Shown here: piece after piece, positions 60,550 to 64,000 of the stretch
Numbering within the stretch: the stretch's first letter is position 1
Layout: each line of letters opens with the position of its first letter
DNA from: CAVSJR01 sp963728285
GTDB taxonomy: Bacteria; Actinomycetota; UBA4738; HRBIN12
DNA length: 64,000 nt
Direction of reading: 5' to 3'
NCBI GenBank assembly: GCA_963728285.1
Contig: CAVSJR010000001.1
Coordinates: 186,001 to 250,000, forward strand
Made by a program: the position numbers and the translations under genes
Notes under the pieces: model-generated
Told to the model about the DNA's origin: nothing
The model's input: only the letters and a program-made list of their open reading frames with translations
The model's database searches: none

Positions 60550-61033
60550 CAGGAAACCCGCAAGGAAAGCCACGCAGAAGTCCGGGAAGAGCGCCACCGC
60601 AACCAAGAAGACGTCCAAGGGATTCACGGCCGACGAACGAGCCGCGATGAAGGCTCGTGCCCAAGAGCTGAAGGCGGAAGCGCGCGGGAAGAAGAACAGG
60701 GCGGACGGGGAACGCGAGGTGCTCGCGGCGATCGCCGCGATGAAAGGGACGGATCGCGCCATGGCCAAGCGGGTCCATGCCATCATCAAAGACAGCGCGC
60801 CAACCCTCTCGCCGAAGACCTGGTACGGGATGCCCGCGTATGCCAAGGACGACAAGGTCGTCTGCTTCTTCCAAAGCGCGGAGAAGTTCAAAGCGAGGTA
60901 CGCGACGTTCGGCTTCAACGACGCGGCGAACCTCGACAAAGGTGACATGTGGCCGGTCGCCTTCGCCTTGAAGGAGTTGACCGCCACCGAAGAGGCGAAG
61001 ATCGCCGCACTCGTGAAGAAGGCAGCGCGCTGA
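60542..61033 (+). CDS. DUF1801-like protein with Lys-rich N-terminus
   Basis: 163 residues from ATG 60542; GGAGG at 60525-60530. A Lys/Ala-rich first 60 residues (KSATATKKTSKGFTADERAAM) precede a DUF1801-like domain: WYGMPAYAKDDKVVCFF and KFKARYATFGFND. DUF1801 proteins resemble an iron-chaperone-like fold; function uncertain. The VOC remnant overlaps its start. Confidence 0.78.
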   Translation: MADRKPARKATQKSGKSATATKKTSKGFTADERAAMKARAQELKAEARGKKNRADGEREVLAAIAAMKGTDRAMAKRVHAIIKDSAPTLSPKTWYGMPAYAKDDKVVCFFQSAEKFKARYATFGFNDAANLDKGDMWPVAFALKELTATEEAKIAALVKKAAR

Positions 61034-61139
61034 GCCGTCCTACGCCGAACGTTGCCGACAGCCACGATCTGATCCGCGTGCACGGCGCGTACCATGTTCC
61101 CTCGAAGCGCCCGGGCGGAGAACGGCGGTCGTCCGTCGC

Positions 61140-61583
61140 CTAGGCCTGCGTGGATCGCTCGGCTGCCGCCTTGAGCGCTTGCAGGCCCTTCGCCGTCGTC
61201 TCATCAAGCTGCCGTTGCAGCCGTTTGCGGAACAGCTTCGCGACCGCTCCGTCGAACGACTCCTCCATGCTGACCGCGGCCCCGCCCGGTCCTGGCTCAA
61301 ATCGCCACAGGTGGATCGCCCGAACCCCCATCGTGCGTCCCGTCCACCCAAGCGCGCGAGGCCGATCCACGAGCTGGAGTGTGGATACGAGCCTGGTCCA
61401 ACCGGCCTTCCAGCGAAAGCTGGTCCCCTTCGCCACCGGGCCGCTCAGCGCGATGGAGTCGACGTCTGGATTCCACGTCGGCCACTTCTCGAAGTCGGCC
61501 AGAACGTCCCACAGGACCTCGGGGCTCGCCGACACCTCGATCCGGCCTTCCGAAAAGACTGGCGCTCCCCGGTCTGCGTTCAC
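61140..61583 (-). CDS. SRPBCC family protein
   Basis: 147 residues from GTG 61583. START-like/polyketide-cyclase fold: EGRIEVSASPEVLWDVLADFEKWPTWNPDVDSI, then RALGWTGRTMGVRAIHLWRF and the C-terminal helix LFRKRLQRQLDETTAKGLQALK. Binds a hydrophobic ligand in most families; ligand unknown. Convergent with the DUF1801 gene. Confidence 0.85.
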   Translation of the reverse strand: MNADRGAPVFSEGRIEVSASPEVLWDVLADFEKWPTWNPDVDSIALSGPVAKGTSFRWKAGWTRLVSTLQLVDRPRALGWTGRTMGVRAIHLWRFEPGPGGAAVSMEESFDGAVAKLFRKRLQRQLDETTAKGLQALKAAAERSTQA

Positions 61584-61642
61584 GCGCTAGGTATACACCG
61601 CGATAGGCTGGACCTCTCCACGCTCCGCACACTCGAGGGGGA

Positions 61643-62551
61643 TCACGGCGATCCTTGAGCACCGGAGGACGTCTGGTCGATGCGCTCCGTCTGTCCGTAG
61701 ACGTCCGGGATGATCCGGTACGCTCGCCCCTCTTGCTCCAGCACCTTCTCGCGCACCTTGGCCATCGCGGCTGCGCCGAGGTGGCGGAGGGCGACCAGGA
61801 CCATGGCCTCCTGCTCCTCCTCCTTGGCTCCGCGCCAGCCGACTCGGATGCCGCCCACGCCGCGCGCGTAGTACTTCAGCTGATGCGCTCCCGGCTGGTC
61901 CCGGTTGAACTCGTCGATCACCAGCACATCGTCGTAGCAGTCGACGGGAACGCAGTTCCGCTGTCCGACTTGATCGACTCGGGCACGGTCCGTCCAGTTG
62001 ACCTCCGGACCCCAACCCTGTGCATAGCTCGGCGTCCCCGGGCTCGGGTCCGCCTGCATCAAGACCCCCGCCCTTGCGCCGTGGATGCCGGCGATCCAGG
62101 CGGGCGTCTTCACGATCTTCCCGGCATCGTATTCCTCGGGATACTCGCCGAGGAGCCAGACGGCGCCCTCGTTGTCCTGGGCGAAGAAGGAGAGCTCCCC
62201 CTCCTCCAGGTGACCGTCGGTGTAGTCGCGATCCCAGGTGACCACGGTCCGCACGCCGTCGATGACCTTGGTCAGGTCCGTCACCGTGAAGACCACCGCA
62301 CGTGATACCCGCTCACCGTCATCGATGGCGTGTCCCTGCCAGGTGAACTGCTCCCCCGGCCGCATGGGGTCCCACGCGTTGTCGATGACCGCCGACCGGT
62401 CGAAGTTGCTCGGGTCGAACTCCCCTTCGCTCGCGGGTTGCGTTGGCGTCGTCCGCTCCGGCGCGCCGCTCGTCGCGTCCGTGCCGCACGCGGATGCCGA
62501 CAGCACCAAGAGCGACAGACCTACCGCAACCACGAAGCGTGGCCCTCTCAT
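61643..62551 (-). CDS. Lipoprotein of unknown function
   Basis: 302 residues. Signal peptide with lipobox SASAC at residues 18-22, Thr/Pro linker, then a globular domain (WDPMRPGEQFTWQGHAIDDG, VVFTVTDLTKVIDGVRTVVTWDRDY, LKYYARGVGGIRVGW). Similar lipoproteins occur in other bacteria as uncharacterised proteins. It is likely anchored on the outer face of the membrane. Precedes the RND pump on the same strand. Confidence 0.7.
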   Translation of the reverse strand: MRGPRFVVAVGLSLLVLSASACGTDATSGAPERTTPTQPASEGEFDPSNFDRSAVIDNAWDPMRPGEQFTWQGHAIDDGERVSRAVVFTVTDLTKVIDGVRTVVTWDRDYTDGHLEEGELSFFAQDNEGAVWLLGEYPEEYDAGKIVKTPAWIAGIHGARAGVLMQADPSPGTPSYAQGWGPEVNWTDRARVDQVGQRNCVPVDCYDDVLVIDEFNRDQPGAHQLKYYARGVGGIRVGWRGAKEEEQEAMVLVALRHLGAAAMAKVREKVLEQEGRAYRIIPDVYGQTERIDQTSSGAQGSP

Positions 62552-62643
62552 GCAAACCTCCGATCCCGGCGTGGTGGCGCGGACCTACGCGGATCCGATC
62601 CCCTCTGCCGCCAATCGCCTGCGCGTCCGATGGATCTCATCGC

Positions 62644-64000
62644 TCATCCCGCGACGGCAGTGCCGTTGGGGCGGGGAGGTGCCGTCGTCGCGGGCCTGCC
62701 CCAACGGAGGTACTTGGCGGGAACGATGAACAGGTTGCGGAACGTCGACGTGATGAGACCACCGACGATGACGATTGCCATCGGGTGCTCGATCTCGTGT
62801 CCCGGGAGGTTGCCGGCGATCACCAACGGCACGACGGCCAGTCCGGTCGCCAGGGCGGTCATGAGGATCGGCGAGAGCCGTTCCCGCGCCCCGCGCAGCA
62901 CGAGCTCACGGCCGAAGGTCTCGCCCTCGACGCGTTCGAGATGTTGGAAGTGGTTGATCATCATGATGCCGGTGCGGGCCGCGATGCCGAGCACCGTGAA
63001 GAATCCGACGAGCGAACCGAGCGAGATCGTGCCGCCGGCCAAATACGTGGCGAGGACCCCGCCTGCAAGGGCGACCGGCAGGTCCATGAAGTCGAGCCAG
63101 GCCAGGCGCCATGTGTGCAGCGCCACCCGGAGGAGGAGGAACACGCCGACCATCGCCACGAGCGCCAGAAGGAGCAGGCGGCCCTGCGCGGTCTGTCGCT
63201 CCGCGTATTCGCCGAGGAACTCCGCGTGGAACCCGAGCGGGAAGTCGACGCCTTGCACGGCCTTCTCGACGTCGCCTACGACCGACCCAAGATCGCGCCC
63301 CTCGACGCTCGCCTCGACGTCGATGCGCCGCGAGTCGCCCTCGCGCTCGATCGCGTTCGGCGTGGGCCTGACCCGGACGCTGGCCACCTTGCTGAGTTCC
63401 ACCTGCCCACCGCCGGGCGTATCGATGAGGAGATGACGAATGTCCGTCAGGCTGTGGCGGGTCTCCGGCGTGCTCCAGACGTTGACGTCGTAGGACTTCC
63501 CGTCTCGGAAGATGTCGCCGACCTCCTCGCCGGCGACGAGCGTGGCCGAGGCGCGGCGCACGTCGCCCGGCTTCACCCCGTAGTGCTCGGCGGCCTGGAG
63601 GTCCACCGTGACGTTCACCTGTGGGATGTCCTCCTGGAACGAGACGTGCTCCTCGGAGATCCCCGGGATGTCCGAGAGGAGCTGCCGCACCTCCTGCGCC
63701 TTGCTGCGGAGCTCGTCCAGGTCCTCACCAAAGATCCGCACAACGATGGGCTCGGTGGAGCCGGCGAGCACCTCGTCAACCCGCTCGTTGAAGTACGTGA
63801 GCACGTCGTGGTAGAGGCCCGGGTAGCTGTCGACCACCTCCTGGATCTTGGCAAGCGTCTCGTCGTAGTTGGCGGCGGGATCGATGGTGATCCAGTTCTC
63901 GCCGAAGTTCGCGCCCACGATCTCCTCGGCCAGGACGGCCTGCCCGATGTGGGAGCCGAAGCTCTGGACCCCGGGAATGGCGCGAAGATCGCGACTCGCC
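62644..64000 (-). CDS. Heavy-metal RND efflux pump (CusA/CzcA-like), 5' truncated by window edge
   Basis: About 452 C-terminal residues; the frame is open to the right edge, so the start is outside. Porter-domain strand DIPQVNVTVDLQAAEHYGVKPGDVRRA, then a block of helices (LLLLALVAMVGVFLLLRVALHT, AGGTISLGSLVGFFTVLGIAARTGIMMINHFQHL) and a terminal RNLFIVPAKYLRWG. HME-RND pumps export Cu, Ag, Co, Zn or Cd, but the metal is not deducible. Family call is firm. Confidence 0.87.
   Translation of the reverse strand, partial: ASRDLRAIPGVQSFGSHIGQAVLAEEIVGANFGENWITIDPAANYDETLAKIQEVVDSYPGLYHDVLTYFNERVDEVLAGSTEPIVVRIFGEDLDELRSKAQEVRQLLSDIPGISEEHVSFQEDIPQVNVTVDLQAAEHYGVKPGDVRRASATLVAGEEVGDIFRDGKSYDVNVWSTPETRHSLTDIRHLLIDTPGGGQVELSKVASVRVRPTPNAIEREGDSRRIDVEASVEGRDLGSVVGDVEKAVQGVDFPLGFHAEFLGEYAERQTAQGRLLLLALVAMVGVFLLLRVALHTWRLAWLDFMDLPVALAGGVLATYLAGGTISLGSLVGFFTVLGIAARTGIMMINHFQHLERVEGETFGRELVLRGARERLSPILMTALATGLAVVPLVIAGNLPGHEIEHPMAIVIVGGLITSTFRNLFIVPAKYLRWGRPATTAPPRPNGTAVAG

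Noticed and set aside
1..64000. CRISPR arrays, insertion sequences, transposases and phage integrases.
   Set aside because: No regularly spaced repeats, inverted-repeat-flanked transposase genes or integrase motifs were seen.

Overview
The window is high-GC DNA (about 70% G+C by eye), densely coded, with short overlaps inside operons. It fits an actinobacterium (Actinomycetota), probably an uncultured or deep-branching lineage. The evidence is an MshA-type mycothiol glycosyltransferase, an orphan GlnR-type OmpR regulator with GlnR-box-like sites at two glutamine synthetase genes, a full-length GlnE, an RsiG/AmfC-like protein, and DUF1918, PAC2 and AcuC families. At least 17 genes have a TAnnnT -10 box 6-8 nt before the start codon, the sign of leaderless mRNAs common in this phylum. 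I cannot name a genus.

Layout. 1-2.7 kb: end of a sugar ABC importer (two permeases, MalK/UgpC-like ATPase), then a secreted beta-helix/NPCBM protein. 4.8-17.2 kb: small accessory genes (SixA-like phosphatase, VOC proteins, holin-like/DUF3618 pair, tRNA-Arg, drug-type ABC pair with a truncated ATPase, arginase-family enzyme, DUF2269 membrane proteins) and a Usp-Usp-Rieske fusion. 17.2-18.4 kb: serC. 18.4-27.6 kb (minus): a tightly overlapping operon of P5C dehydrogenase, GabT-like aminotransferase, VOC protein, two CoA-transferase subunits, a second class III aminotransferase, AcuC-like deacetylase, pyruvate kinase and a DUF1918 protein. 28.6-31.3 kb (minus): AAA ATPase, proline dehydrogenase, ProC and a 40-residue basic ORF. 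32.2-32.55 kb: a probable structured non-coding RNA with its own promoter and terminator. 32.6-37.2 kb (minus): RsiG-like protein, HD-GYP phosphodiesterase, asparaginase, MshA and a GNAT. 38-40 kb: divergent sulfate assimilation genes (sat, cysH). 40.6-43.9 kb: MMPL exporter and divergent TetR with paired palindromes between them. 44.2-45.1 kb: ArsR/AHSA1 pair. 45.7-48.5 kb: lipid kinase, hydrolase/MoaD pair and glnR. 49.7-56.8 kb: glnA type I-beta, mscL, SDR, glnE and glnA type I-alpha, a nitrogen block. 57.3-64 kb: glutamine-dependent NAD synthetase, tRNA-Lys, secreted/lipoprotein genes, and a heavy-metal RND pump running off the window.

Working together. Nitrogen is the main theme: GlnR with binding-site-like sequence at both glnA genes and between glnE and glnA2, asparaginase, NadE amidotransferase, proline/GABA-type catabolism, arginase. 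Sulfur and thiol chemistry (Sat, CysH, MshA) and second-messenger control (HD-GYP next to an RsiG-like protein) are also represented.

Quality warning. At least 13 otherwise intact genes, including pyruvate kinase, ProC and NadE, carry frameshifts, most needing one extra base removed. This looks like insertion-biased sequencing or assembly error rather than real decay; affected entries are given as whole genes with the break noted.
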